Source: Myrica gale (lineage: Eukaryota; Streptophyta; Magnoliopsida; Fagales; Myricaceae). From it: a DNA stretch of 64,000 bases. The position numbers were made by a program, and so were the translations under genes. Within the stretch, counting starts at the first letter, position 1, and each line of letters opens with the position of its first letter. Shown piece by piece: positions 24,977 to 35,653 of this stretch. The stretch covers positions 10,421,001 through 10,485,000 of the forward strand of contig OZ005610.1 of assembly GCA_963930655.1 (NCBI GenBank), in the 5' to 3' direction. The notes under the pieces are model-generated. The model was not told the origin of the DNA and searched no databases. It saw only the letters and a list, made by a program, of their open reading frames with translations.

Positions 24977-25341
24977 GGGAAATTAGCATTTTAGTCCTTA
25001 AGTTATGGATAATTTTTCATTTTAATCCTTCACTTTCAAACTTCAAATTTGTAGTCCTTGAGTTTTCTTTTTTTTAACAAAAGCACAAATCCGTCAGTCT
25101 GCCGTTCATATGCTTAACGGAGCTCTTTGACACGTCAGCAAATTTGACACTTGGTGAAACGGTCGACCGATAAAAATTTACTGACATGTCAGAGAGCTCC
25201 GTTAAGCATATGGACGGCAGACTGACGGATGGGTGCTTTTGTCAAAAAAAAGAAAATTCAAGGACTAAAAAGTTAAAGTTTGAAAGTGAAGGATTAAAAT
25301 GAAAAATACCCAAAACTTAAGGATTAAACTGTTAATTTCCC
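24977..25341. mobile_element. Mutator-like foldback MITE, 365 bp
   Basis: Nearly the whole element is an inverted repeat with arms of about 150 bases and a short loop near 25140-25175. Arms begin GGGAAATTA and share 'cattttaatccttcactttcaaac' and the block AGCATATG(G/A)ACGGCAGACTG around the loop. The flanks are TAAGTTTAA (24968-24976) and TAAGTCTAA (25342-25350), a 9-bp duplication with one mismatch. It has no coding capacity; a transcript would form a long hairpin. Confidence 0.85.
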
Positions 25342-25406
25342 TAAGTCTAAAGGAAAAATCATTGTTTCATCATTGTCTTTTACATCATTTAGGTGATTAA
25401 ACTATA

Positions 25407-26249
25407 CAATTAATTACTATTTTGGTCCCTGAGTTTTATGTCCTTTATCGGTTTTGCCTTTGGGTTTCAAAGTTTATCACATATGTCCTTAGGTTATTAT
25501 CATTTATCGATTTAGTCCTTCCGTTCAATTTTGTCTCCTCTGTGCACAGTCAGCTAACGGTGGGACACGTCACTTAAAATAATATCGCGACACGTGTACA
25601 TTTTAAAAAAAAACCCTCAAGTGCCACGTTGGCATTTTCGGGGGGAAAAAAGGTCATTCGCGCGAGGGGGTAGCGCAGCCCCATCGCTGGGGTGGCTCCC
25701 CCTCGACTCCCCTGATAAGGGGTGGCCGGGATCCACCCGGCCAGCGCCGAGGGAGCCTAGATCTGGGCTCCCTCGTGGACGCCGGAGAGCCTAGATTCGG
25801 GCCCCGAGAAAGAGTGACGGGAGCCACCCTCCCCTGGCCAGAGGGGTGGTTCCCGACCCTCTCCGGCGTCAGCGAGGGAGCCTAGATCCCCCCTCACGCG
25901 AAGGAAGGCCGCTGGGCTCCCTCGCTGTGGTGGCCGCAGGGCGGCTGCTCCTTATCAGGGGAGCCACCCTGATGATGGGGTTGTGCTCCCCCTCACGATA
26001 ATGACCCTTTTTTTTCGAAAATTCCAACGTGGCTTTTATGGTTTTTTTTTTAAAAAACCATATACGTGTCGCGATATTATTGGGAGTGACGTGTCCCACC
26101 GTTAGCTGACTGTGCACAGAGGAGACAAAATTGGATGGAATGACTAAATCTATAAATGAGGATAACCTAAGGACTTATGTGACCACATTTGAAACCCACA
26201 GACTAAATCAATAAAGGGCATAAAACTCAGGGACCAAAATAGTCACTAA
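25407..26249. mobile_element. Mutator-like element with about 230-bp inverted repeats and a GC-rich core
   Basis: The arms match over about 230 bases: ACTATTTTGGTCCCTGAGTT, AACGGTGGGACACGTCACT and AATATCGCGACACGT appear at the left and, inverted, at the right. The core (about 25660-26005) is strikingly GC-rich in an AT-rich neighbourhood and is itself built of repeats and inversions such as GAGGGAGCCTAGAT, which occurs twice, and GGGAGCCACCCT on both sides of a palindrome. The exact ends and a target duplication could not be fixed. No coding sequence was recognised in the core. Confidence 0.72.
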
Positions 26250-26260
26250 CCCAAAATTTA

Positions 26261-28109
26261 GGGAAATTGGTAATTTCATCCTTAGCTTGTACCCCTTTTA
26301 ACAGTTCGATCCTTAAGAAATAAACCATAACAAAAAACTCCTCGAGTTATTATCTTTTGACAAAAGACATCTTCCGTCTCTTTGTTAACGGGAGACATTT
26401 CCACCTGGCAATTTAGACACGTGGCACTGCACAACCAATTTGTCTCTAGTGTTTTTTTTTCTTTCTTTTTTCTCTCCTGCGGCACCTCCCTTCTCTATTC
26501 TCGTGTCTCTTCACCCATTTCTATTATCCGTGGATCTGCCTTCTTTCTCCATCAAAACACGTTTTCTTCCTTTTCAAGTGAATCTTTTTTCTCCTTTTTC
26601 CTTATTTCTTTCTCTTTCTTGTCTTTGGGCTAATTTATTCAGAAGGTGGGAACCACGTCGTACTGGGCATGATCTGATATGAAAGCCGCAAGCAGTCCAC
26701 TTCGGTCGGGTTTCAGCGTAGGCTTTTCTGGAAGCATAGCGAATGGTCTTCTCGAACTTCCGGTTCTTCCTCTTCAAATGATGCAACTGCAAAAACACAT
26801 GCAGCTCAATTATAGCCTCAACCTTGGATCCCATATATACTAGTATCAGACAACAAAAAATATGTGATCACCATCAAACTTCTTCACATTAAGAGCCTCG
26901 AAAGATGATTCAAGTGTTGATAAAGGGGAATACTGCATGTGTTACATGTGTTAACTTCTGTTAATGTATATCTTCATCAATTACTCCATTATACTGATAA
27001 GACTCTATGAACCTTTCTATCATCTCCATCTCCGTCGAATCACTCCACTTTAGCGCCTTCTTCCTTCTTTTGCAAGTACCTATGCATACAGATCAGCCGT
27101 CGGGAGAAATTTGTCAGCAGCTCGGATAACATGGCCAATTAAAGACATGAGAGAGTTTTTAGAATTCAAGGTGAAGTTGCTTGCAATAATGGCTATGAAG
27201 TGTTTGTAATGTGTTTAATTGACCAGACCTCGAGATCACGAACATCTAAAGCACAAAATGATAGACCAAAAGTTAGAAAGTCACTGTGCTAAGACGCTTC
27301 TTACCCTTGAGCCCGCATCCAATGAGAGAGCTGATAGAGTTGTACAGTTTCATTTGCGACATGGCATACAAACAATTAAGATACGAACATCTTACAAGAT
27401 GGAAGCTGCAGATAATTATGAGCTCAGGCTCTCGTGTAATCTGACATGATATGATGCAAAAACAAGATTGCAGTGTAGTGTATCCAATGGAGAAGGAATA
27501 TCCCACTGAATTGGATGCCGCAACGCGAGAAAAGGGAAAGCAATATGTGAGGCTTTGATAAGAATATGTGAATCTGTGATCAATATCAAAGCACCTCTCT
27601 ATGGAGTGTTTGATGATTGGAGCGGAGACGGGCTTAGTTTGAACCGGTACAACGCTATCCGTGCCCGCACTGTAAAATGGACTAGGGCAATCGAGATCAA
27701 GAAATGGGTCCATTTTGGAGAAAATCATGTCGCCAAGTTCACATCCAGAGCCTCCACAACCTTGGAGCTGAAGTTCGGGTTCGAGATAAGCCACGAGACC
27801 GCTTCGGACTCGTCGTGATGGTTGGTGTTGGTCTTAGAGATCGTATTTGCTCGCTGGTTTCTTCATCTTGGCAGCTGGGTGGCTCTCTCGTTAACAAAGG
27901 CAGCGTGGAAATGTCAAAATTTGTTGTGTAGTGCCACGGGGTCTAAATTGCCAGGTGGAAATGTCTCCCATTAACAAAGAGACGGAATCCTGACGGAAGG
28001 TGCCTTTTGTAAAAATATAATAACTTGAGGAGTTTTTTGTTAGGATTTAATTCTTAAGGATCAAACCATTAAAATGGGTAAAAGCTAAGGATGAAACTAC
28101 CAATTTCCC
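26261..28109. mobile_element. Pack-MULE-like element carrying CONSTANS-LIKE fragments
   Basis: Ends start GGGAAATTGGTA(A/G)TTTCATCC and are inverted over about 170-185 bases, with one gap of about 12 bases, through 'ttccacctggcaatttaga' and 'cgtggcact.cacaac'. The flanks CAAAATTTA (26252-26260) and TAAAATTTA (28110-28118) give a 9-bp duplication with one mismatch, as expected for Mutator-like elements. The interior holds no transposase; it carries host gene pieces, described separately. Confidence 0.85.
26700..27860 (-). pseudogene. Captured fragments of a CONSTANS-LIKE (COL) transcription-factor gene
   Basis: CONSTANS-LIKE proteins are plant transcriptional regulators with N-terminal B-boxes and a C-terminal CCT domain. 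On the minus strand, about 27860-27780 encodes HDESEAVSWLISNPNF, a COL middle-region motif. After a frame shift, 27794-27560 reads KMDPFLDLD, then GTDSVVPVQTKPV and CFDID, also COL-like. About 26780-26700 encodes [20 protein letters not shown] followed by AETRP, the core of the CCT domain. It then runs into unrelated sequence instead of the usual RIKGRFAKR ending. The B-boxes are missing. Order and strand match a COL gene with its intron between the two parts, so genomic DNA rather than a spliced copy was captured. COL4/COL5-type parentage is my best guess. Confidence 0.75.
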
Positions 28110-28118
28110 TAAAATTTA

Positions 28119-30603
28119 ATTAGTAAGTTTTGGGCCTTTAAAAAAAAATCTTTCAATCAGCTCTCTGTCCAGCCCATAAACGGGAGAAGGTCCACCTCAA
28201 CATAAATTCTTTCAATAAGCCATGTTGGCTACATTTGACACCACATCACTCTCTGTCCAATTGTGTCTCAAAAAATGCTACAGTTCCAACATGCCCAACT
28301 TAAGCCCATCCTCCCGATACTACGGGGCTATTTCACTTATTAGACAAGTGAGAATGTCGTGTGGGCAACGGACTTGCATTTTTGCTGACCCGTAGACTGT
28401 TAATGAGTTGGACAAGTAGATGACAACAGAACTTTCTAAAAAAAAGAGAGCCCAAGACTAAAGAATTAAAATGTCTAGTTTTATGGAAATGGTGTAAAAC
28501 TCAAGGATAAAAAAATGATTTTTCCGACCACGTATGTACCATTCAATCTAAGGGTTAGGATTTCATCCCACCTCAGATCCCATTTCACATGTAAAACATT
28601 TTTCTTAAAAAAAAAAGAATGGGATCTCTTACGTTTACCTTGTGAGGAAACGAGATTGCGTCTCCCAAAAATCATAATGAATTATAGGTAGGGGCAAGGT
28701 TGTAATTCAGTTAAGTAGTGAAGGTTCAAAGTTCAAACTGTGCTACATAATCTATAATATATAGTGCTCAATCCCACCTTTGAACTAGTCAAATGTAAAA
28801 GAATCCTGTTCAAACTCGACTTTCCTAATATTAACAATACTCGAACTCAATCAAAAGCAAGCAAATGAGTTGAGAGTTTTTTTTTTCTTTCTTTTTAATG
28901 ATAGATTAAATTGGTTCTATTAACTAATAAAACAAAATTTGAAAATATACAATGAGTTTTAGGCACTGATAAAAAAGTAAAATTTTCCATGAAAGAAAAC
29001 ATTTTTCTTGGGTTAGAGAAACTATTAGTTGTTGATCAAGTTGCAACTCAATAAAATAAAAAGTTGTGATGTGAACCCCGTAAAAAATAACGAAACCCGA
29101 CAACGAAGAGGGAACCTAATATCGTTCTACGAACATATTGAATGGTAGATCTCGACTCGTTGTTTATGACAAACAGGAACCTCGGTATATGGTAGACGTC
29201 ACAAACGGTGAAGGAAATTCCGTTTGATAAGTTGTGTGTTTGAAGATGCTTGCACGAATGAGGAAAGATCTGGAAGACGCTAGAAAAAAACACTCAGCCA
29301 CTGCGTGAGAAAAATTGGGTGGGTGCAAAACGCAGCGTCTAGTCTTAGTGGATTTGCAAGGGGTGGGTGCAAATCACAGCGTCTTCTTTTTAAAAAAAAA
29401 AAACTGTCGACATGTCATTTAGGGGAGAACAACTTCCAAAAAAGCTGAGGTGGAGCACAGTAAGTGACGTGTATAATCTTGCTGACGTGTAAAGTCAAGC
29501 CGTTAATGAGACTCACGACAGAGTAACAGAATGAGTGAATTTTTCAAGGTGGAAAGATTACGGATTAAAATTTTAACCCATTAAAGTGCAGGACTAAAGT
29601 TAAAAATGGTATAAAATCTAGTGACTAAAAAATAAATTTTCCTAATTTTTTTATCATAGGAAAAATACACGTGTAGGTTTGATGTTGGTTATGATTGTCC
29701 CTATTAGCCACTCAAGATTTTGTTGTCCAAATGCAATCACAAGTTGACAGAAAGAGCTACATCGGAAAATTATGACCACTATGAGATTTCTAAATATCAT
29801 ATGGACTAATGAAGGAATTAAACCTTATATTTTCTACAATCTTGTATCATTTGTAAATTTGATTTTTAATAAGTGTGAGATGAATTAAAAATAACATATA
29901 TAATCAATCTAATAATATATTTATTATAAAAATAAAAACTAGTAGTGTAGGCTATGATTAATGGTATATGATCACATAATTTTAAAAAAAATCACATGCA
30001 AGAGCAGTGGTCATATTTTTTCATCTAAATCATTACATTCATGAATCGTTCCAAATTTTGAGGGTGCAAAGTGTCGGTGATCTTGTGGGTGCATTGGCTT
30101 AACATAGTAGATTAGTATATAAAAGTGTACACATCCCAGTCTGTGGATAGAAAATGTGTTTAACCCAAAACCAGATAAATTAATCATTCCAAACATATTT
30201 TTATAATCTAGATTTTAGTATCCTAATGTTTTAATCAATATTAATATGCTAACACGTGTTCTCATTAGTCATTAACCATGTTGGATTTGTTCCGTTTACT
30301 AGATCATTAATTTTTTCAATATTCCACAAGAATCAATCTAGGATGAAACATGACAAATGCATTCAACTCCACAAATTTTGGCCAGAGAGAAACCTTTACC
30401 AAAGGTTGACAAATAAAGAGAAAATCTAAGTAATGGCCTTGTTAATCACAAGGGCAGACAAAATTATGATCGAAATGTCCATCCATTGCAACTGTTGATC
30501 CAAGACTTGATTCTTTTTTACCATTTCCTCCTTTGAATGGGAATTCTTTAAGAAAGTGTGCTGTGATATACCATTTAGTGGAGTAGACACTTCCTCGGGG
30601 AAA
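28119..30603. other. Spacer between the Mutator-like cluster and RPC6
   Basis: No gene is recognised. Around 28.45-28.52 kb and 29.5-29.65 kb there are phrases such as 'ggactaaa', 'aaaatggtgtaaaa' and 'taaaaaataaattttcc' of the kind that end the neighbouring foldback elements, so worn element ends are probable. The last 250 bases (30350-30600), just past the RPC6 stop codon, have a diverged copy at 42.2 kb. Confidence 0.45.
30350..30575. repeat. RPC6 3'-flank block with a diverged copy near 42.2 kb
   Basis: The segment from CATGACAAATGCATTCAACT through 'gaaaccttt.ccaaaggt', 'gggcag.caaaat', 'gttgatc.aagact' to CTTTGAATGGGAATTCT aligns in order with 42211-42415 in the same orientation, with many substitutions and small gaps. 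It marks an old duplication. Confidence 0.75.
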
Positions 30604-31320
30604 TTAGAAATCCAACCATTTAGAGAAATATACACAGGTCCTCGGGGAAATTACGCCATCCGGTGTACATAAACTTATATGTGGACAAACTCCACACGGA
30701 ATGGAAGCCATGGCACCTATTTTCGGTTCCCCCTTAAGTCCTTTACTTTTGCATGTATAAACAACTTGTCCAACAGGAAAAGAATCGAACTCCCCCATTC
30801 CAGAGCTCTTCACACTCAGTATCTCATTGTCCAAAACCAGCGCATTCACAATCTCTTCAATTTGCTGTGTAGAGAACTCAACATTGAAGGCTCGACTCCT
30901 TCTTATACTGTCTAAAATCCCCTCCAACGTAACAGCCTTCTGCTCATATATGATCTTCACGCAGTGCTTTTTCAGAAAGTTTATAAACTCCGTATCAAGG
31001 CTCCCATCAACATACCAAGTCCCACCTGTGATCTCCTTTGATGGTTCAAAATCTGCCGCTATATAGTGTTTTCTGCCTTTATTTTGGATGTTTACCACCT
31101 CTTTTATTAGCTTCTTAGCTTGAAGTGATTTGAGGGATTTGTTAACCACATTGTCAGGAAGGTTTGTCTCCCGCTTCATGTCCCTTGTCCAGATTGCCAT
31201 TTCTTGCTTGCTTCGTATGAGATCATAGAGGCGACGTTCATGTTCTGTCAAAGACTGAGAAGGTGAATCTGAGTCCCGCTGCTTACGCTTCAGGGATGAT
31301 GGACCTTGTAATCGGCTCAT
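30604..31320 (-). CDS. RNA polymerase III subunit RPC6 (Rpc34/RPC39 family)
   Basis: Pol III subunit of the initiation subcomplex that contacts TFIIIB and helps open promoters of tRNA and 5S genes in the nucleus. The coding sequence is one exon of 238 residues, starting MSRLQGPSSLKRKQRDSDSP. Residues about 25-110 form the tandem winged-helix part (LTEHERRLYDLIRSKQEMAI, NLPDNVVNKSLKSLQAKKLI, KHYIAADFEPS), followed by GTWYVDGSLDTEFINFL and the region TLEGILDSIRRSRAFNVEFS. The C-terminus has a Cys pattern C-x2-C-x5-C-x10-C (IPCGVCPHISLCTPD, RTCVYF) matching the iron-sulphur-type end of the family. The length agrees with short plant RPC6 proteins. The start is chosen at MSRLQ because an AG acceptor lies only 2 bases upstream, closing a long 5'-UTR intron. 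No defect is seen. Confidence 0.93.
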   Translation of the reverse strand: MSRLQGPSSLKRKQRDSDSPSQSLTEHERRLYDLIRSKQEMAIWTRDMKRETNLPDNVVNKSLKSLQAKKLIKEVVNIQNKGRKHYIAADFEPSKEITGGTWYVDGSLDTEFINFLKKHCVKIIYEQKAVTLEGILDSIRRSRAFNVEFSTQQIEEIVNALVLDNEILSVKSSGMGEFDSFPVGQVVYTCKSKGLKGEPKIGAMASIPCGVCPHISLCTPDGVISPRTCVYFSKWLDF

Positions 31321-34140
31321 TCCTATCAAAAGAAAATCAAAATACATGCAATGCATCAGCTGCTTACATAGCAGCACTGTATAGCTCATTTTGTTTTCCC
31401 AGAAATAACAGAAGCTTAACAGCAGAAAAAATGAAGAAACTACAACTTGCAAACTTAATTATCTTTAAAAAAACGATACATTTCAGTTCTGAATTTCATT
31501 GAATACTGCCTAAGTGAATCTAAAAGCAAACATGTCCCCTTACAATCAACTTCACAACAGAACAACAGTTTGGCTATACCCGTATCACTAAAACAGCTAT
31601 CAACAAATCCATTTAAAACGTTGGTTTCTCTCTCTACATGAGTACAAGCACAACTATTAAAAATTTAAAAGAATCAAAGAATAGCAATATTTCTAGGACT
31701 GAAATTCTCATAACAGGTTGTAATTTCTCTTCAGGATTCTCACAGACAACTAAAATCACTTGCACAGATCATACATGGTAACTCCCATTGGAGAGTTTAC
31801 CATGACCAAACAAATTCTAATTAGTGAATATGCCATTCTCAATATCATCTTATCAACAAAAATTCTTAGCCCACAAGCAGGTTAACAATACTTTCCAACT
31901 AACATGAGCAGAAATTTTGGAATCTAAACTCACAGCAAAAACACAAGGTAGTAAACATTCAAAATGTTTCAAAAGATCCATTGGTTCGTTTCTAGCAAAT
32001 GAACTTTATAATCAGTTATCAATGATGCATCCTCCCTAAGATGTGACTCTTCAAAAAGTACCTTTTGTGTAAAGTAGTTTCAAATTCATTATGTTTCAGT
32101 AAAGTATTCTAATTTCCGGTATTTAATTGTTACATCAAATATATTTTCTAAAAGTATTTTTCAATGCTTGACGCATGTTGTATTTTCCGCAATCTTATAT
32201 GACTAATAAATTTAATTCTTAATATCAATTTGAAAAAAAAAAATCAATCAAATGACATATGGTCAACATAATTGAATTTAACCAACAAAATAAAATCTAA
32301 CCAACATCATCACCAACACAATGAAATAAACCAAATAAAACCACTAATATCAAATACAACATTGTCAAGATAAAAATCATTAGATGCAAAGTAAATCTCC
32401 AAGTCACAACGAAACTTAGCAAAATAAAGTACTCTAGAAATAGTAAACTAGCCAAACCACAAATAAAAGAGATTATACGAGTGTTTTAGAAACCTGTAAT
32501 TAACTCCTAAACATTTCAAGGTCCAGAACCCTAGTTGAAAAAACTCTCCAACCAATGCCTTCAAAGGTTAACACTTTTCTTTACAAATGCGCTGACAACA
32601 GTCTGATTAGCCATCAAATAGTCAAATAGCTTACATCTAATGTCATCTAGAATTAAACGACCAACAACCATAACACAAATAGCTGCTCCCATAACAGCTG
32701 CTTTTTCTGATTATCATCCATCTATATAATAGAAATTATGATGTAATATTAAGGAGCCAATAAAATTAAAGGAGGAACAACCGATATCTTTCAGACAAGA
32801 TATACTTCTAGACCTAATCTTTCAAAACAGCAAATCGTGGCACCAATAAGCCTAGGTGGTGCAGATCTAGAAGAAAATCCACTGTCAAACCAGATTTTTG
32901 CAGAGAAACAATGAAACTATAGATATCTCCGTTCCTAATCTTAATTGGGAGGAGGAGTAATATGGCTTCATTTGAGTTTTGAGAAAATAATTAGTTGAAA
33001 ACATGATATAAAGGTCATTTTCAAGTTCAGGTTCTAATCACTAAGAATTTCACTCAATCAAACATAGCCTTGATCTTAACTGCACGGACCTAATTTTCTT
33101 TGGAAGATAAGGGCTCCAGACATACAATTTGTGTCATGGATATTAAGTACATCCTCCAATTACACTGGATCCCTTCGTCAATTTATCTTGTTACTAATAC
33201 CTAATTGCAGTCGTTATGCAAGTCTGTGACTAGTAGTTGTACAGGTATAGAAACAAAATTACAAAGCCTCAAGAAGATCACATCTCAAGCAAAAATCTCA
33301 GATTGCATCACCATAATTGATCCGGTATAACCTTTGTACTGTTTTCACTCTTTCTAATGAGATTGACTTACTTATCAAAAAAAATGATCAAGGAACACTA
33401 AATGCAGGTCTTTATCTCTTGTAAGGTAATCACAGTGCTCTATTAGGCCACATTTCCAATCACATGGGACAGCTTTTGAGAAGAATCCTCACCTAAGCCA
33501 ATGATTGGAATATCTAAGACAGGACATTCCCTAATATTGATTTTACACAAGCAGCCGCTGTAGACTAGCCCCAGTATTCCATGTTTGCACAAAATTATCA
33601 GTGTGCTTCACTTCTGAAGTTCAACAGATCTTCTTTATTAGAATGGGGCTTTTGGAGAACATAATCCATTACCAAAATCAGTACGATTGGAGATGCGGGG
33701 TATCGAAGCTCAAACTCAAATGAAGCCATATTAAGATATTTCCAAGTGGTAGCAGAATTCCTTAAAGGGTTTTGATGGGCTAAACAGGATTCAAAGTACT
33801 GAAATTCGACACTATTAGCACTGTATTGAAGAAACGGCAAAGTACCCAAAAAAGCAAGGAAAGTCCAGGGGCAGAAAGCACTGCCATCGTCTAAACAAGC
33901 AAGCCCAGTCGTAAATCTAGAAATACAAAGTACCCAAAAAATTGAAGCCAAAAAGAAACCAAAATCGAATCTAAAAGAAAGGATTTGCTTGATTCTTACA
34001 CAACCACAATAAATGTAGACAGAAATTACCTGAATCTCTGCTCAATGTTTAGATTCGGGACTTCAAAATATCGAAGCTGAAGAACTGATTTGCTATGTAC
34101 CACGAAGAGGAGAGAGATTGGGAGCAGGAAGTCTTGATAG
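31321..34140 (-). other. RPC6 5' UTR with a 2.7-kb leader intron
   Basis: The acceptor TTTTGATAG at 31323-31331 sits directly before the RPC6 ATG. A good donor, ATTCAG-GTAATTTC, lies at 34029-34030 at the end of a probable non-coding first exon (about 34030-34140). The intron of about 2.7 kb has no open gene. It carries a block (31620-31815) duplicated at 40.27 kb and the 3' end of a LINE near 33.35 kb. The exon boundary calls are inferred from splice motifs only. Confidence 0.6.
33320..33385 (+). mobile_element. LINE 3'-end remnant with poly-A
   Basis: The sequence ATAACCTTTGTACTGTTTTC followed by 'ctttctaatgagatt' and ACTTACTTATCAAAAAAAA has the wording of plant LINE 3' ends, which finish with an ATTCTTACTTATC-like motif and a short poly-A. 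The same tail motif recurs at 45805. It is only the tail, with no coding part. Confidence 0.45.
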
Positions 34141-35653
34141 TCGCTATTCTGGGCCTCAAACGCAAAACACAAATACACTATGAGGACGAAGGGCGACGGG
34201 CAACGGACGATGGCGGCTCCTGGGTGGGGGGGAGAGAGTGAGCAGAGAGAGAGAGACTACTCACTACAGTCTACAGGGGGGGCAGGGTAGGGAAATTTTG
34301 TCATCGTTTGGGAACTTCAAACGTCGTCGTTTTGTGTACCGGGTTCCTGGTTGCCGTGGCTATTCTGTCTCTAACTCTAACCAAAAGACGTTTCTAATCC
34401 TCACCCTTAAAATAAAATAAAAAAGAAACTACTCCTTTAAGGGCAATTGTGTAACATACAGTCAACTTTCTTGTTATTTATATTAATTTTTTTCTGTATA
34501 AGTAATAACTATAGTTTATTGATTTATAAGTACATCACATTTATTACACACTTCCAAAATATGTCACGTTTCACGTTTTTAGAACCTATTTCAACCAAAG
34601 TTTGGTAATTTTTTTTCACAAAAATAATTTTTCAAGGACCAAAAAAAAGACACGTAGGAAACCAATGACATTTCAAGACTTTGAGTAAGTTCTATTGAGT
34701 TTATCTGGAAATGAGCTACGTTTTTGTTTTGATTTTTGTCTTAAACTTGAAAAAAAAAGTATATATATATATATTAAAAAAATATATGACCCTCCCATCC
34801 CGAAACTGGCCCATTTGGACATCCCTGAGCGACAGAGGCGGGGGACTGGGGAGGCTCTCCTTCGCTTCAGGAGCGTGGGACGGTCGCCGATCCGCCTTCG
34901 ACCCGCGTGGAGGAAGCCCCTTCCCCTTCGCACCATCGCCTCTTTGGAGAGAGTTATTGAAACACGGCATCCATTCGGTGATCAGGTGATTATTATGGCA
35001 TGACAGAGAGACCAATGGATCCATGGTGATGGAGCTGTAACTTCCATGCAGCTGGTTCGCGAACGACACGGAAGGGTTGCAACACTTCCCAAACATTTTG
35101 CTTGCTCTATAAATAGATGCACCCACACTTCAACAGAGACGCACAACGTCGTTTGCTAGAGCAATAGAAAACAGAGTTCGGTTTCCTCCTGGATTTGATA
35201 GTCGAAAGTTGCAAATAAATTTTGCTTATTAGACTATCATGGTTGGCAAGATTACGAACAAATGTCATGTTATGATCTAAATTATCAATTTCATCGTATT
35301 CACCCTCAAATTATATATTGAAATTCATCCATTTACACTATTAGATAACATCGGACCACCAAAATTATATTATTTAATCCATTTCACTCATTTTAACAGT
35401 AGGATCTGATTAAGGGGCGTAATTGATGAGTTTCGATAATTCGAGAGCGGAATGAGATATAATTAATAGTTTAGACCTTAAAATGATATTTATCTAATAA
35501 TTAATGGGCAAAAAGTGAAGCTCTCCCTATAAATTTGTAGGAATTAGCACATAAAGCATTTCAACTCTCTCCAGTCTCCTCTCTTTTTTTTTTCCTTTTC
35601 CAATATAATTTGCACACAAGAAACATGCAGTACAATCATATTGAAAAGATGGA
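34141..35653. other. Spacer with an orphan TATA-box region
   Basis: 34141-34260 is presumably the RPC6 promoter. Around 34800-35160 the sequence is less AT-rich, and CTCTATAAATAGATGC at 35105-35120 is an excellent plant TATA box in + orientation, followed 30-50 bases later by CAACAGAGACGCACAACG. No coding sequence follows before the LTR element at 35654. It may be an old promoter or LTR fragment. Confidence 0.4.

Noticed and set aside
25594-26117. Arg/Pro-rich open frames in the GC-rich core
   Set aside because: They come from mirrored GC-rich repeats inside a Mutator-like element; no protein family recognised.
34695-35126. Overlapping open frames on both strands, 90-136 codons
   Set aside because: No conserved motif, no splice partners, and the region looks like promoter or LTR DNA with a TATA box; chance open frames in a less AT-rich patch.
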